DNA from: Pseudorhizobium endolithicum
GTDB taxonomy: Bacteria > Pseudomonadota > Alphaproteobacteria > Rhizobiales > Rhizobiaceae
Direction: 5' to 3'
Assembly: GCF_902153245.2 (NCBI RefSeq)
Contig: NZ_CABFWF030000013.1
Location: forward strand, 1 to 64,000
DNA: 64,000 nucleotides
Positions 45,376 to 54,873 of this stretch are shown piece after piece. Under the pieces are notes generated by a model. The model was not told where the DNA came from. It was given only the letters and a program-made list of their open reading frames with translations, and did not search any database. Positions within the stretch are counted from its first letter, which is position 1. The number at the start of each line of letters is the position of its first letter. The position numbers and the translations under genes were made by a program.

Positions 45376-48072
45376 ATGGATCTTCTGCTGCTTCTCGTCA
45401 TCGTGCTTGGCATCGCATGGCAAAGAAAAACCTCGCGACGCCTGGCCAGGCTCGAGCACGAACTTGCGGCGCTGCGCCAGCAGTTGCAGGGGGAACATCC
45501 GTCCACGAAGGCGATCGTGGAAACCGCGATTGCTGCGCCGAACGCGGAAGACAGGCCGGCCGAAGCTGATCCTGGTGCACCGCCCCTCGCGATGGACACG
45601 GTTGCCGACGCAACGGCCAGCGGGGAACAGGTGCCGCAGGGGGAGGAGATCGCGTCTCACTCCTTCGAAAGCACCCTCGGCGCCCGGTGGGCTGTCTGGG
45701 TCGGCGGGATAGCGCTTGCGCTGGGCGGCATCTTCCTCATCCGCTATTCCATCGAGGCCGGCCTCATCGGCCCGGAGGCGCGCCTCGTTCTCGCCGGGAT
45801 TTTCGGCGCGATCCTGCTCGCTTCGGGCGAAGCGGTGCGGCGGCGGATGGTACCCCAGGTCGCCGCCCGCTACAGCAACGCGATGATCCCCGGCGTCCTG
45901 ACCGCGGCTGGGGCTGTCACGCTTCTTGGCGCCACCTACGCCGCACACGGCTACTATGGCTTCATCGGCCCTGCCGTCGCCTTCGCGCTGCTGGCCCTCA
46001 TCTCGCTTGCGACGCTTGCGCTTTCGCTCCTGCACGGCCAGGCGCTGGCCGGGCTCGGCCTCGCCGGCTCGCTGCTGACGCCGGCGCTCGTCGCTTCCAA
46101 TGCCCCGAGCGCCTGGGCACTCTTCACCTTTCTCGCCGTCACATGGCTTGCCTCGGCCGCGGCCGCCCGGCTCCGTCGGTGGACCATCGTTCCCGCACTC
46201 GCCAACCTCGGCCTGGGTATCTGGGTTATGATGTATGTTTTCGAGGCCTTTCCGCCCGATCCGCTGCCGCCGACGCTGGCACTCCTCGTCATGATCGCCG
46301 GCAGCGCCCTCGTCTGGCCGGGCCGCCGGTTCGACGATGTCCCGCCGGAGGAGGAAACCTGGTGGCGTTTCCTGCGGCGGCGCCCGCTGGGTATCAGCCT
46401 CTCTCTTGCCCTCGTCACCTTGCTCTCGGCATTCGCCCTTGTCGCCGCCGATGATGGAGCGACCGTCCTTTCCGTCTTCGCCGGCGCGTCGCTGATGGCG
46501 GCACTGGGGGCCGTCGGAGCGGCCCGTTCCCATGCCGTATGGCCGGCCATCCTTTCGGCGGCCGGCGCCGTGGCCTGCATCGGGCTGATGGCGCTCATCC
46601 TGCTCGACCACGTCCCGCCCGTAGCCGCCGACGGCTCGATGCCGGCACCCCGGGGCTTCGGGATCGAGATCGCGGTCAGCCTGCTGCTCGGCGCCGTCTT
46701 TACCTTTCTCGGCTTCACCTTCCTGCGCCTCCACGGGGACCGGGGCGGCAAGCTAGCTTCGCTCTGGGCAGTCTTCATGTCGGCCGTTCCTATCGCCGTC
46801 GCGACCATCAGCTTCCTGAACTTCGGCCTCCTGGCCCGCGATTGGACGCACGGCGCCTATGGCCTGCTCCTGGGGACCGCGTTGCTGGCCGCAGCGCAAT
46901 GGCGCTTCCGGGGCAGCGACGCCGCAACGGGGGATCGGGCTGCGAATCTCGTTGTACTCGGCTCCTTCGCCGCCTTCGCCTTCAGCCTGCATGCCTTGAC
47001 CAACGGGGTGACGACCACGATCCTGCTCTCTGTCCTCGGCATCTGCTACATCGCAGCGACGCGGTGGCGGCCGTGGCCGGCGCTCCCGTGGGCGATGGGC
47101 GCGGCACTCCTCCTCATCTTCGGCCGGATCGCATGGGAGCCGACGCTTGTCGGCCCCGCACAGCTCGGCACCAGTCCCTTCTTCAACGCGCTGCTGCCGG
47201 GATACGGCATTCCCGCCGTTCTCGCGGTGCTGGCGGCCTATGGTATGCGCAACTGGGAGGACAGCCGAGCCCGCAACTTCCTGCAGGCGCTCGCCACGCT
47301 GATGGTGATGATGGCGCTCGCCGTCCTCGTGCGCCATGCCATGAACGGCGGCGTGCTCGACGACCGGGTGCCGACGCTCGGCGAGCAGTCCATCTACACG
47401 CTGCTGACGGTCGGCCTGTCGGCGACGCTCATGACGCTCGACCTCAAGGCGCCGAGCCCTGTCTTCCGCTACGGATCGATGATCGCCGGCGTGCTCGCTA
47501 CCCTCAACGTGCTGTCCCTGCACGTCCTTGCCCTCAACCCCTATCTCAGCGGCGAAGGCACCGGCCGCTGGCCGTTCGTCAACCTGCTGCTGATCGGCTA
47601 CCTCCTGCCTGCCCTCTGCTATGCCGGGCTCGCCTATTATGCCCGCGACAAGCGGCCACGGCCTTACGTCGCGATGCTTGCCATCGCCGGCTCCGTCCTC
47701 GGCTTCCTCTGGGCCACCCTCTCCGTCCGCCGCTTCTGGCACGGCGAGAACATTGCCGACTGGAAAGGCTTTCTCGCCAACGAGACCTACACCTATTCCG
47801 TCGTCTGGCTGCTGATCGGCGTGGTGCTGCTGGTACTCGGATCCCGGTTCGATGCGCGCAGCCTGAGGATCGCCTCGGCAGGACTTGTCATCATCACGGT
47901 CTTGAAGGTCTTCCTGGTCGACATGTCGAACCTCGAAGGCATATTGCGGGCGCTGTCGTTCATCGGGCTCGGACTCGTGCTGATGGGCATCGGCCTGTTC
48001 TACCAGAAGATCCTTGCCCGGCGGCCACGGATGCCGGGCGGGCTCCCGGAAGCTCCACAGGACGGATCATGA
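45376..48072 (+). CDS. DUF2339 giant multi-pass membrane protein
   Basis: An 898-residue protein of the DUF2339 family. After an N-terminal span (LLLLLVIVLGIAWQ) comes a coiled-coil segment (RRLARLEHELAALRQQLQGE), a Pro/Ala linker and then more than twenty predicted membrane spans, beginning ARWAVWVGGIALALGGIFLI. The function is unknown; the family is often placed near cell-envelope genes. ATG 45376 was chosen because the frame open upstream to 45307 reads into the promoter region. It overlaps the next gene by ATGA. Confidence 0.92.
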   Translation: MDLLLLLVIVLGIAWQRKTSRRLARLEHELAALRQQLQGEHPSTKAIVETAIAAPNAEDRPAEADPGAPPLAMDTVADATASGEQVPQGEEIASHSFESTLGARWAVWVGGIALALGGIFLIRYSIEAGLIGPEARLVLAGIFGAILLASGEAVRRRMVPQVAARYSNAMIPGVLTAAGAVTLLGATYAAHGYYGFIGPAVAFALLALISLATLALSLLHGQALAGLGLAGSLLTPALVASNAPSAWALFTFLAVTWLASAAAARLRRWTIVPALANLGLGIWVMMYVFEAFPPDPLPPTLALLVMIAGSALVWPGRRFDDVPPEEETWWRFLRRRPLGISLSLALVTLLSAFALVAADDGATVLSVFAGASLMAALGAVGAARSHAVWPAILSAAGAVACIGLMALILLDHVPPVAADGSMPAPRGFGIEIAVSLLLGAVFTFLGFTFLRLHGDRGGKLASLWAVFMSAVPIAVATISFLNFGLLARDWTHGAYGLLLGTALLAAAQWRFRGSDAATGDRAANLVVLGSFAAFAFSLHALTNGVTTTILLSVLGICYIAATRWRPWPALPWAMGAALLLIFGRIAWEPTLVGPAQLGTSPFFNALLPGYGIPAVLAVLAAYGMRNWEDSRARNFLQALATLMVMMALAVLVRHAMNGGVLDDRVPTLGEQSIYTLLTVGLSATLMTLDLKAPSPVFRYGSMIAGVLATLNVLSLHVLALNPYLSGEGTGRWPFVNLLLIGYLLPALCYAGLAYYARDKRPRPYVAMLAIAGSVLGFLWATLSVRRFWHGENIADWKGFLANETYTYSVVWLLIGVVLLVLGSRFDARSLRIASAGLVIITVLKVFLVDMSNLEGILRALSFIGLGLVLMGIGLFYQKILARRPRMPGGLPEAPQDGS

Positions 48073-48719
48073 CGACCTCTCCGGCATCGGCCTTTTCACC
48101 GCATGAAGAACTCGCCGCCGCTCTGCTGCCCCATGCGACGGAGGGGGACGACGGCTCGCACGATCTCGCCCATCTCCTGCGCGTCTTCCGCAACGCGATG
48201 CGTATCCATGCGGCGGAGGGCGGCGACGGCCGCCTGCTGGCCGCCGCCGTGCTGCTGCACGACTGTGTCGCCGTGGAGAAGAGCTCGCCATTGCGCGCGC
48301 AGGCCTCGCGGCTGGCATCCGAAAAGGCGGCCGGCATCCTGCGGGCGATGGGTTGGGAAGAGCTTCGCATCTCCGCCGTCGCGCATGCAATCACCGCGCA
48401 CAGCTTCTCGGCCAACATCGCGCCGGAGACGCTGGAGGCGAGGATCCTGCAGGACGCCGACCGGCTCGACGCGATCGGCATGATGGGCGCCGCCCGTTGC
48501 TTCTACATCGCCGGGCGGATGAGTTCGGGCCTCTACGATCCCTCCGACCCGCTTGCGAAGGAGCGGCCGCTGGACGACAGCCGCTTCGCGATCGACCACT
48601 TCCAGACCAAGCTCCTCAAGCTGGCGGACGGGTTCCAGACGGCTGCAGGAAGAGCCCTGGCGCAGGAACGGCACCAGCGCCTGGAACAGGTCCTCGAACT
48701 TTTCCTCGATGAAATCTGA
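48069..48719 (+). CDS. HD-domain phosphohydrolase (YedJ-like)
   Basis: A 216-residue HD-domain protein with metal ligands in GSHDLAHLLRVFRNAMRIH, AAVLLHDCVAVEKSSPLR (HD) and RILQDADRLDAIGMMGAARC. The DADRLDAIG motif is typical of the YedJ/uncharacterised HD hydrolases that act on nucleotides. Its ATG overlaps the DUF2339 stop by four bases and its stop lies 9 bases before the MOSC gene. Confidence 0.9.
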   Translation: MTTSPASAFSPHEELAAALLPHATEGDDGSHDLAHLLRVFRNAMRIHAAEGGDGRLLAAAVLLHDCVAVEKSSPLRAQASRLASEKAAGILRAMGWEELRISAVAHAITAHSFSANIAPETLEARILQDADRLDAIGMMGAARCFYIAGRMSSGLYDPSDPLAKERPLDDSRFAIDHFQTKLLKLADGFQTAAGRALAQERHQRLEQVLELFLDEI

Positions 48720-48728
48720 AGGCTTCCC

Positions 48729-49574
48729 ATGAAGGTCAGCGAACTTCACCTCTATCCCCTCAAGAGCGCCCGCGGCATTCCGCTGGAGGAGGCGGATATG
48801 ACGCTTGCCGGCATACCCGGCGACCGGCGCATGATGATCACCGATCCGGAAGGAATGTTCATCACGCAACGCGACCTGCCGGCGCTTGCGCGGCTGACCG
48901 TCGTAGCCGAGGAGCATGGGGTGAGGATCGCGATGGCGAGCGCCCTGTTGAACGTGGCGGCGCCGGACCCACGGCGGCGTCTCGACGTCACCGTCTGGAA
49001 GTCGCCCGTCAGCGCGGCGCTCGGCGAGGACAAGACCAATGCCACGCTCTCCGCCTGGCTTGGGCGCGACGTGAGGCTCGTCTTCTTCGACGATCTGTCC
49101 CGTCGCACCGCCAGCGCCGAATGGACCGGGGACGGGACGCCCGTCGCCTTTGCGGACGGCTATCAGGTGCTGATCACGACGACTGCCTCGCTCCACGCAC
49201 TCAATGCCGACATGCAGGCCCATGGCGAAGGCGCGGTCGGCATGGAGCGGTTCCGACCGAACATCGTGCTCGATACGGACGAGGCATGGGCCGAAGACGG
49301 TTGGGTATCGATCGAGGTCGGGGGCATCGCCTTCGACCTGGTCAAACCCTGCGCCCGCTGCATCATGACCGCGCAGGATCAGCAGACGGGATCACGCGAG
49401 GCCGCAAGCCCCCTCCCCGCCATGGGACGCATCCGCATGTCCGCCGACCGACGGGTACCCGGACCGCTCTTCGGCTGGAATGCAGTGCCCCGCAGCACAG
49501 GCCGGATCCGCATCGGAGACGAGGCCAGAGTGACCGCATATCGGGAAATCAGGTGGCCGATCAAAAGACGCTGA
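48729..49574 (+). CDS. MOSC-domain protein (YcbX-like)
   Basis: A 281-residue protein with N-terminal MOSC-beta barrel (MKVSELHLYPLKSARGIPLE) and C-terminal MOSC domain with the conserved molybdenum-ligand cysteine in DLVKPCARCIMTAQDQQTG, as in YcbX and the mitochondrial amidoxime reducing component. It lacks the C-terminal 2Fe-2S ferredoxin domain of E. coli YcbX. Probably reduces N-hydroxylated compounds with a separate electron donor. Cotranscribed with the HD gene. Confidence 0.9.
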   Translation: MKVSELHLYPLKSARGIPLEEADMTLAGIPGDRRMMITDPEGMFITQRDLPALARLTVVAEEHGVRIAMASALLNVAAPDPRRRLDVTVWKSPVSAALGEDKTNATLSAWLGRDVRLVFFDDLSRRTASAEWTGDGTPVAFADGYQVLITTTASLHALNADMQAHGEGAVGMERFRPNIVLDTDEAWAEDGWVSIEVGGIAFDLVKPCARCIMTAQDQQTGSREAASPLPAMGRIRMSADRRVPGPLFGWNAVPRSTGRIRIGDEARVTAYREIRWPIKRR

Positions 49575-49704
49575 ATCTGACCTTGCCAGCGAGTTGATGT
49601 TCGTTATTTTCCTTGGGAAGAGTTGTCAGACAACCTGCCGGCTCTTCGCAAGGCAGGTGCAGGGCATTCCCCCGGGCGCGGCCATTTCAGGGACTGCATC
49701 ATTC

Positions 49705-50601
49705 ATGACTTCTCGGGCGACAGGCCTCGCGTTCGCGCTTCTCGCAGTAACGATCTTCTCCATCCAGGACGGCGTTTCCAAACATCTGGCAGACAACTAT
49801 CCCGCGGTCTTCATCGCCATGATGCGCTACTGGGCCTTCGCGGCCTTCGCGCTCCTTCTCGCCAGCCGCTCCCGCGGCGGCGTGATCGGGACGGCGACGA
49901 GTCCGCGGCCGGCGTTGCAGATCTTCCGCGGCGTGCTTCTGGCTGTGCAGATCGTCGTCGCGATCACTTCCTTTGCGGTGGTCGGCCTCGCGCAAAGCCA
50001 GGCGATCTTTCAGTCGGCGCCGTTGATCGTGGCACTGCTCTCCGTGCCGCTGCTCGGGGAGCGCGTCGGCTGGCGGCGCTGGACGGCGATTGCCATCGGG
50101 TTCCTGGGCGTACTGCTGATCCTCAAGCCCGAGACCGGCGGCTTCGACATCAGCCTGCTGCTGCCGATCGCCGGCGCCGTCATGTACAGCCTCTATTCCA
50201 TCACCACCCGGCTCGCCAGCCGGACCGATACCGCCAATACCAGCTTCTTCTATACCGGCGTCGCGGGCGCAGCCGCCATCTCCATCATCGGCCCCTTCTA
50301 CTGGTCCAGCTTCGCAGGAAACGACGGCTGGTGGATGCTCCTGCTCTGCATCCTCGGGGTCGTCGGCCACTACCTACTGATCCGCGCCTTCGACCATATC
50401 GATGCCGTGATCGTGCAGTCGATGTCGTACCTGCAACTGGTGCTCGTCACCCTGATTGGCGTCTTCATCTATGGCGAGACGCTTGGTTTCAACATGGTGG
50501 CAGGTTCGCTGATCGTGGTCTGCGCCGGCCTCTTCACCATCTACCGGGAAGCCCGCAGCGGCCGGCGGACGCCGCGGATCGATCCGCCCGGAGAGATCTG
50601 A
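49705..50601 (+). CDS. EamA/DMT family transporter
   Basis: A 298-residue inner-membrane transporter with ten predicted spans and two EamA repeats (LAFALLAVTIFSIQDGVSKH; DISLLLPIAGAVMYSLYSIT). The substrate is unknown. ATG 49705 gives a natural start MTSRATGLAFALL; an ATG at 49594 would add 37 residues of little hydrophobicity. Confidence 0.9.
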   Translation: MTSRATGLAFALLAVTIFSIQDGVSKHLADNYPAVFIAMMRYWAFAAFALLLASRSRGGVIGTATSPRPALQIFRGVLLAVQIVVAITSFAVVGLAQSQAIFQSAPLIVALLSVPLLGERVGWRRWTAIAIGFLGVLLILKPETGGFDISLLLPIAGAVMYSLYSITTRLASRTDTANTSFFYTGVAGAAAISIIGPFYWSSFAGNDGWWMLLLCILGVVGHYLLIRAFDHIDAVIVQSMSYLQLVLVTLIGVFIYGETLGFNMVAGSLIVVCAGLFTIYREARSGRRTPRIDPPGEI

Positions 50602-50705
50602 ACGAAGCATCAATTTCCATGATGCATCGCTGAGGAAAACTGACTTTGGCTTTGCCGGCGGCGGCAGTATGGTCGAGCACTTGAGTCATGCAGGAGGCAT
50701 CATCG

Positions 50706-51932
50706 ATGACGCAGGCCGCCCGTAATCCCATGCCCTGGCTGATCATCATCGCAGGCTCCCTGATTGCCGTGCTGACCTTCGGGCCGCGATCCGCGATGGG
50801 CTTTTTCCAACTGCCCATGCTCTCGGAGACCGGCTGGGACCGCTCCACCTTCGGACTGGCCATGGCGATCCAGAACCTGAGCTGGGGCCTCGGGCAGCCG
50901 ATCTTTGGTGCACTCGCCGACAGATACGGCACCGGCCGCATGCTGGCGCTCTCCGGCGTGCTTTACTGCGCGGGCCTCTTGCTCATGTCCACCGGAGCTT
51001 CCGTGACCGCGCTTCATATTGGCGGCGGCGTGCTGGTCGGCCTCGGGGTCGCGGCAGGCTCGTTCGGCGTCATTCTCTCCGCCTTCGCCCGCAACGTGAC
51101 GCCGCAGCGGCGCTCGTTCGCCTTCGGTATCGGGACGGCGGCCGGATCGGCCGGGATGTTCCTGTTCGCACCCCTGAGCCAAGGGCTGATCTCCGCCTAT
51201 GGCTGGTCGGACAGCCTGGTGATCATGGCGGCCCTGATGCTGATCGTGCCCCTGCTCGCCTATCCGCTGCGCGGCAACGCCTCCTCCGGATCGCAATCCC
51301 AGGCGGAGTTCAAGCAGACCGTCGGCGAAGCGCTGCGGGAGGCCTTCGGGCACCAGAGCTACCTGCTGCTCGTCAGCGGCTTCTTCGTCTGCGGCTTCCA
51401 GGTCGCCTTCATCACCGCGCATTTCCCGGCCTATCTCGGGGATATCGGCATCGAGGCCAGCTATGCAGTGATCGCAATGGCGCTGATCGGCTTCTTCAAC
51501 ATCATCGGATCGCTGGCCGCCGGCGTCATCGGGCAGCGATACTCCAAGCCCTATTTCCTCGCCTATATCTACATCGCCCGATCCGTCGCGGTGACCGCCT
51601 TCCTGCTCCTGCCGCAATCGCCCTCCTCCGTCATCGTCTTCGCGATCGTCATGGGCCTGCTGTGGCTCTCCACCGTGCCGCCCACCAACGCGCTTGTGGC
51701 GATCATGTTCGGCACCCGCCATCTCGGCCTGCTGGGCGGTATCGTCTTCCTGTCGCACCAGGTCGGCTCGTTCCTGGGCGTCTGGATGGGCGGCTTCCTG
51801 TACGACCGTTTCGGGTCCTATGATCCGGTCTGGTGGCTGGGGGTTGCTCTGGGCATCTTCGCCGCCATCGTCCATTGGCCGATCCGGGAGAAGCCCGTCG
51901 AGCGCCCGCTGGCGGTGGCCCAGCCAGCCTGA
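50706..51932 (+). CDS. MFS transporter
   Basis: A 408-residue major facilitator with about twelve predicted spans; loop 2-3 reads FGALADRYGTGRMLALSGVL (the DRYGxxR motif) and the middle loop is short. It resembles oxalate/formate or monocarboxylate-type facilitators with unknown cargo. An AGGAGG ribosome site lies eight bases before ATG 50706. The stop codon abuts that of recO on the other strand (TGATCA). Confidence 0.9.
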   Translation: MTQAARNPMPWLIIIAGSLIAVLTFGPRSAMGFFQLPMLSETGWDRSTFGLAMAIQNLSWGLGQPIFGALADRYGTGRMLALSGVLYCAGLLLMSTGASVTALHIGGGVLVGLGVAAGSFGVILSAFARNVTPQRRSFAFGIGTAAGSAGMFLFAPLSQGLISAYGWSDSLVIMAALMLIVPLLAYPLRGNASSGSQSQAEFKQTVGEALREAFGHQSYLLLVSGFFVCGFQVAFITAHFPAYLGDIGIEASYAVIAMALIGFFNIIGSLAAGVIGQRYSKPYFLAYIYIARSVAVTAFLLLPQSPSSVIVFAIVMGLLWLSTVPPTNALVAIMFGTRHLGLLGGIVFLSHQVGSFLGVWMGGFLYDRFGSYDPVWWLGVALGIFAAIVHWPIREKPVERPLAVAQPA

Positions 51933-52685
51933 TCAGCCGGCCTTCCGCTCTTCCTGGAGCGCCAGAGCCTTCAGCGCCGCCTGGACAAAGCCGTCCCGGG
52001 CGGCGTTCTCCGTGATGCCGCGCGGCTCGTAGACATGGCGATGGAGGAAGAAGCCGGTGAGCCGGAAGGCGGCCGACAGCCCGACCGGATCGGCGCCGGC
52101 GTTGGAACCCTCCCGGAGAAAGGCCGGCAGCGCCAGGAGCCGGTCCGCATAGGGCTCGCCGGCCGCGCCGCATACCGCCCGCCCCGATTTCGGCGAGACA
52201 TATTTCAGGTCCTCCTGCGCGCCGGTGGCGGCGCATTCGCTCAGGTCCAGCCCGTAGCCAAGGTCGTTCAAGATCGCGAGTTCGAAGCGGATGAAGAGTT
52301 CTCCCGCATCGGCCGGATCGTCCATCGTCTCAAGGATGACGTCGAGCGCCTCGTAGAGATGCGGATGCGGGTCACGCTCCGGCAGAAGGCGTAGAAGCGC
52401 ACCCATGGCCTGGACGCCGTAGACGGAGGTTGCCTGTTCCATCAGACGCGCGGCCCGCAGACGAAGCGGCTCCAGCTTGAACTCGCCGAGATGCTCGTCG
52501 AGCCGCGCGCGCCAGACCACGTCCACCCGGTTCCCCGGCTGGAGCACGGGCTGCATGCTGCGCGAGCGGCCGGACCGGACGAGGCCCAGATGCCGGCCGC
52601 GCGAGCGCGTCATCACCTCGGCTATGACACTCGTCTCACCGTGGCGCTTCACGCCGATTATGATTGCTTCGTCTTGCCACTGCAT
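51933..52685 (-). CDS. recO: DNA repair protein RecO
   Basis: RecO helps load RecA at single-strand gaps with RecF and RecR. The 250-residue product starts [20 protein letters not shown] (OB fold, residues 1-80: [17 protein letters not shown]) and has a helical domain with two separated Cys ([18 protein letters not shown]) in the region of the zinc site of other RecO proteins. Length is normal. The frame is open 15 codons upstream, but MQWQDEAI is the family start. It lies downstream of era with a small convergent gene between. Confidence 0.94.
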   Translation of the reverse strand: MQWQDEAIIIGVKRHGETSVIAEVMTRSRGRHLGLVRSGRSRSMQPVLQPGNRVDVVWRARLDEHLGEFKLEPLRLRAARLMEQATSVYGVQAMGALLRLLPERDPHPHLYEALDVILETMDDPADAGELFIRFELAILNDLGYGLDLSECAATGAQEDLKYVSPKSGRAVCGAAGEPYADRLLALPAFLREGSNAGADPVGLSAAFRLTGFFLHRHVYEPRGITENAARDGFVQAALKALALQEERKAG

Positions 52686-52836
52686 CGGCACTTCAACAGT
52701 TTCGCGATCCGATTCAACAGTAGCGGACAAGCCGCTGAAGCTGAATCACTTTTTCCTGCCCTTTAATCCTGCGGGCCTTGGAACAAATTGCCCCTCTTCG
52801 GAATTGCCCCGGCGAATTCCGACCTCAGGAGCATCC

Positions 52837-53202
52837 ATGAGATACCTTCCGCTCGTCTTCCTGCTCGCCGCCTCTCCCGCCATGGCCCAGTCACCGGAAC
52901 TGGAGAAGGCCTGCGTCACCGTCGCGCAGAACTTCCTGCTGGTGCCCGTCATCAAGACAGGTGTGGTGCAGTCCTTCCCCGAACTGGACCCGCCGGGTGC
53001 ACGACTGACCTATTCGACGCGCGAGGATGCCAAGGCGAGCGATTTCACCAACGAGATCGAGTGCGAATTCAGCAGCGCGACGCCGCCCTTCACCCTTACC
53101 CGCTTCTGCATCTCCGATACCTGCTACTCCGAAAACGAGCAGGAGCCGGAAAACCGCCGCCGGTATCTCGAGGTCAAGGCGCTGATGGATCGGCAGAAGT
53201 AG
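52837..53202 (+). CDS. Small secreted protein, unknown function
   Basis: A 121-residue protein with a signal peptide (MRYLPLVFLLAASPAMAQSP, cleavage after AMA) and four cysteines after it (KACVTVAQ, IECEFSS, RFCISDTCYSEN), probably forming disulfides. I recognise no family. It sits alone on the plus strand between recO and era. AGGAGC precedes the ATG. Confidence 0.75.
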   Translation: MRYLPLVFLLAASPAMAQSPELEKACVTVAQNFLLVPVIKTGVVQSFPELDPPGARLTYSTREDAKASDFTNEIECEFSSATPPFTLTRFCISDTCYSENEQEPENRRRYLEVKALMDRQK

Positions 53203-53209
53203 CAGCCGA

Positions 53210-54148
53210 TCAGCCCTTCGGGAATTCCAGCCCCATCTCGCGGAAGCGGGCCGGATCGTCGCCCCAGTTCTCGCGCACCTTCACGAACAGGAAGAGGTGC
53301 ACGGGCTGCTCGAGGATTTCCGACAGTTCCTTGCGCGCCGCCGTCGAGATAGCCTTGATCGCCTCTCCGCCCTTGCCGAGCGCGATCTTCTTCTGGCTTT
53401 CGCGCTCGACGTAGATCACCTGCTCGATGCGTACGGAGCCGTCCTTGCGCTCCTCCCACTTCTCCGTTTCGACGTGCGATGCGTAAGGAAGCTCCTGATG
53501 CAGGCGCAGGAAGAGCTTCTCGCGCGTGATCTCGGCCGCAAGCTGGCGCATGGGAAGGTCCGAGATCTGGTCCTCCGGATAGTACCAAGGCCCCTCCGGC
53601 AGGCGCTCGCCAAGGAAATCCATCAGGTCTTCGCAGCCCGACCCTGTCGTTGCGGAGATCATGAAGGTCCGCTCGAACTCGATCGCCTCGTTGGCGGCCG
53701 AGGTAAGCTTCAGCAGGTCTTCCGGCTTCACGCGGTCGATCTTGTTCAAGACGAGGATCTTCGGCTGCCTGACCTCCTTGAGGCCTTCCAGGATCGCTTC
53801 GGCATCGCCGCGCAGGCCGCGCTCGCTGTCGATCAGCAGCATGATCAGGTCGGCATCCTTGGCGCCGCCCCATGCGGACGTCACCATGGCGCGGTCCAGC
53901 CGCCGGCGCGGCTTGAAGATACCGGGTGTGTCCATGAACACGATCTGGGCATTGCCGTGGATCGCAATGCCCCGGACGATGGCGCGCGTCGTCTGGACCT
54001 TGTGGCTGACGATTGAGACCTTGGCGCCCACAAGCCGGTTCAGAAGCGTCGACTTGCCGGCATTGGTCGGTCCTATCAGCGCCACGAAGCCGGAGCGCGT
54101 CGCGGCTCCCTCTGTCCCGGCACCGGTCATGTTCTCGTTATCTGTCAT
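53210..54148 (-). CDS. era: GTPase Era
   Basis: Essential GTPase that binds 16S rRNA during small-subunit assembly. The 312-residue product has G1 GPTNAGKST, G3 FMDTPGIFKP, G4 LVLNKIDRV and SAK-type G5 ISATTGSG, then a C-terminal KH domain with RESQKKIALGKGGEAIKAIS. From ATG 54148 (MTDNENMTGAGTEG). It is 8 bases after rnc in the acpS-lepB-rnc-era run. Confidence 0.96.
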   Translation of the reverse strand: MTDNENMTGAGTEGAATRSGFVALIGPTNAGKSTLLNRLVGAKVSIVSHKVQTTRAIVRGIAIHGNAQIVFMDTPGIFKPRRRLDRAMVTSAWGGAKDADLIMLLIDSERGLRGDAEAILEGLKEVRQPKILVLNKIDRVKPEDLLKLTSAANEAIEFERTFMISATTGSGCEDLMDFLGERLPEGPWYYPEDQISDLPMRQLAAEITREKLFLRLHQELPYASHVETEKWEERKDGSVRIEQVIYVERESQKKIALGKGGEAIKAISTAARKELSEILEQPVHLFLFVKVRENWGDDPARFREMGLEFPKG

Positions 54149-54156
54149 GGTTCCAA

Positions 54157-54873
54157 TCAACCTTCGGCAGGGGCCTTCGGCCATATGCCTTCGCGTTCCA
54201 GCATTTTGGTGGCGGCCACCTGTTCCGCAGCCCGTTTCGAACGGTCGCTGCCCGTTTCCGGCGGCACGCCCTTCACCTCCACCGTGACGGTGAAGCGGGG
54301 ATCATGATCCGGTCCGCTCCGATCGTCGATCCGGTAGGACGGAGTGAGGCCGAATTTCGCATGGGCCCATTCCTGCAGCTCTGTCTTGGCGTCGCGGCGA
54401 GCACCATCGGCGCGGGTCGCGCGGTCCCGCCAGTTGCGGAGGATGAACCTGCGGGCAGGCTCCAGTCCACCGTCGAGATAGAGCGCCGCGATCAGGCTCT
54501 CCACCACGTCCGCCCGTACGTTCAGCATCCGCTTGCCCGTCAACTTCTTTACGTCCGAACCTGTCCGGATATAGCGGTGGAGCTCCAGTTCGTCGGCAAC
54601 CTGGGCACAGCTTTCCGCGCTCACCAACTGGTTCAACCGGACGGAGAGCTCCCCTTCGGTGGCAGTCCGGAAGGTCTGGAACAGCAGTTCCGCGACACAG
54701 AGGCCGAGAACGCGGTCTCCGAGAAATTCCAGCCGCTCGTAGTTAGGCCCTTTGGCCAATCCGGCACTCGCGTGGGTCAGAGCGCGATCGAGCCACTGCT
54801 GGTCGGCAAACCGGTGTCCGGTCAGTTCCTCAAGCTTCGACCTGTCGTCAGCCGAGAGCGCCTTCGCCTTCAT
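54157..54873 (-). CDS. rnc: Ribonuclease III
   Basis: Double-strand-specific RNase that processes rRNA precursors and regulates mRNAs. The 238-residue product has the catalytic signature ERLEFLGDRVLGLCVAE and the second acidic site VRADVVESLIAALYLDGG, followed by a dsRNA-binding domain (AKTELQEWAHAKFGLTPSYR onward). Its ATG directly follows the lepB TGA (TGAATG), so its translation is coupled to the end of lepB. The amber codon in lepB could therefore reduce it. Confidence 0.96.
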   Translation of the reverse strand: MKAKALSADDRSKLEELTGHRFADQQWLDRALTHASAGLAKGPNYERLEFLGDRVLGLCVAELLFQTFRTATEGELSVRLNQLVSAESCAQVADELELHRYIRTGSDVKKLTGKRMLNVRADVVESLIAALYLDGGLEPARRFILRNWRDRATRADGARRDAKTELQEWAHAKFGLTPSYRIDDRSGPDHDPRFTVTVEVKGVPPETGSDRSKRAAEQVAATKMLEREGIWPKAPAEG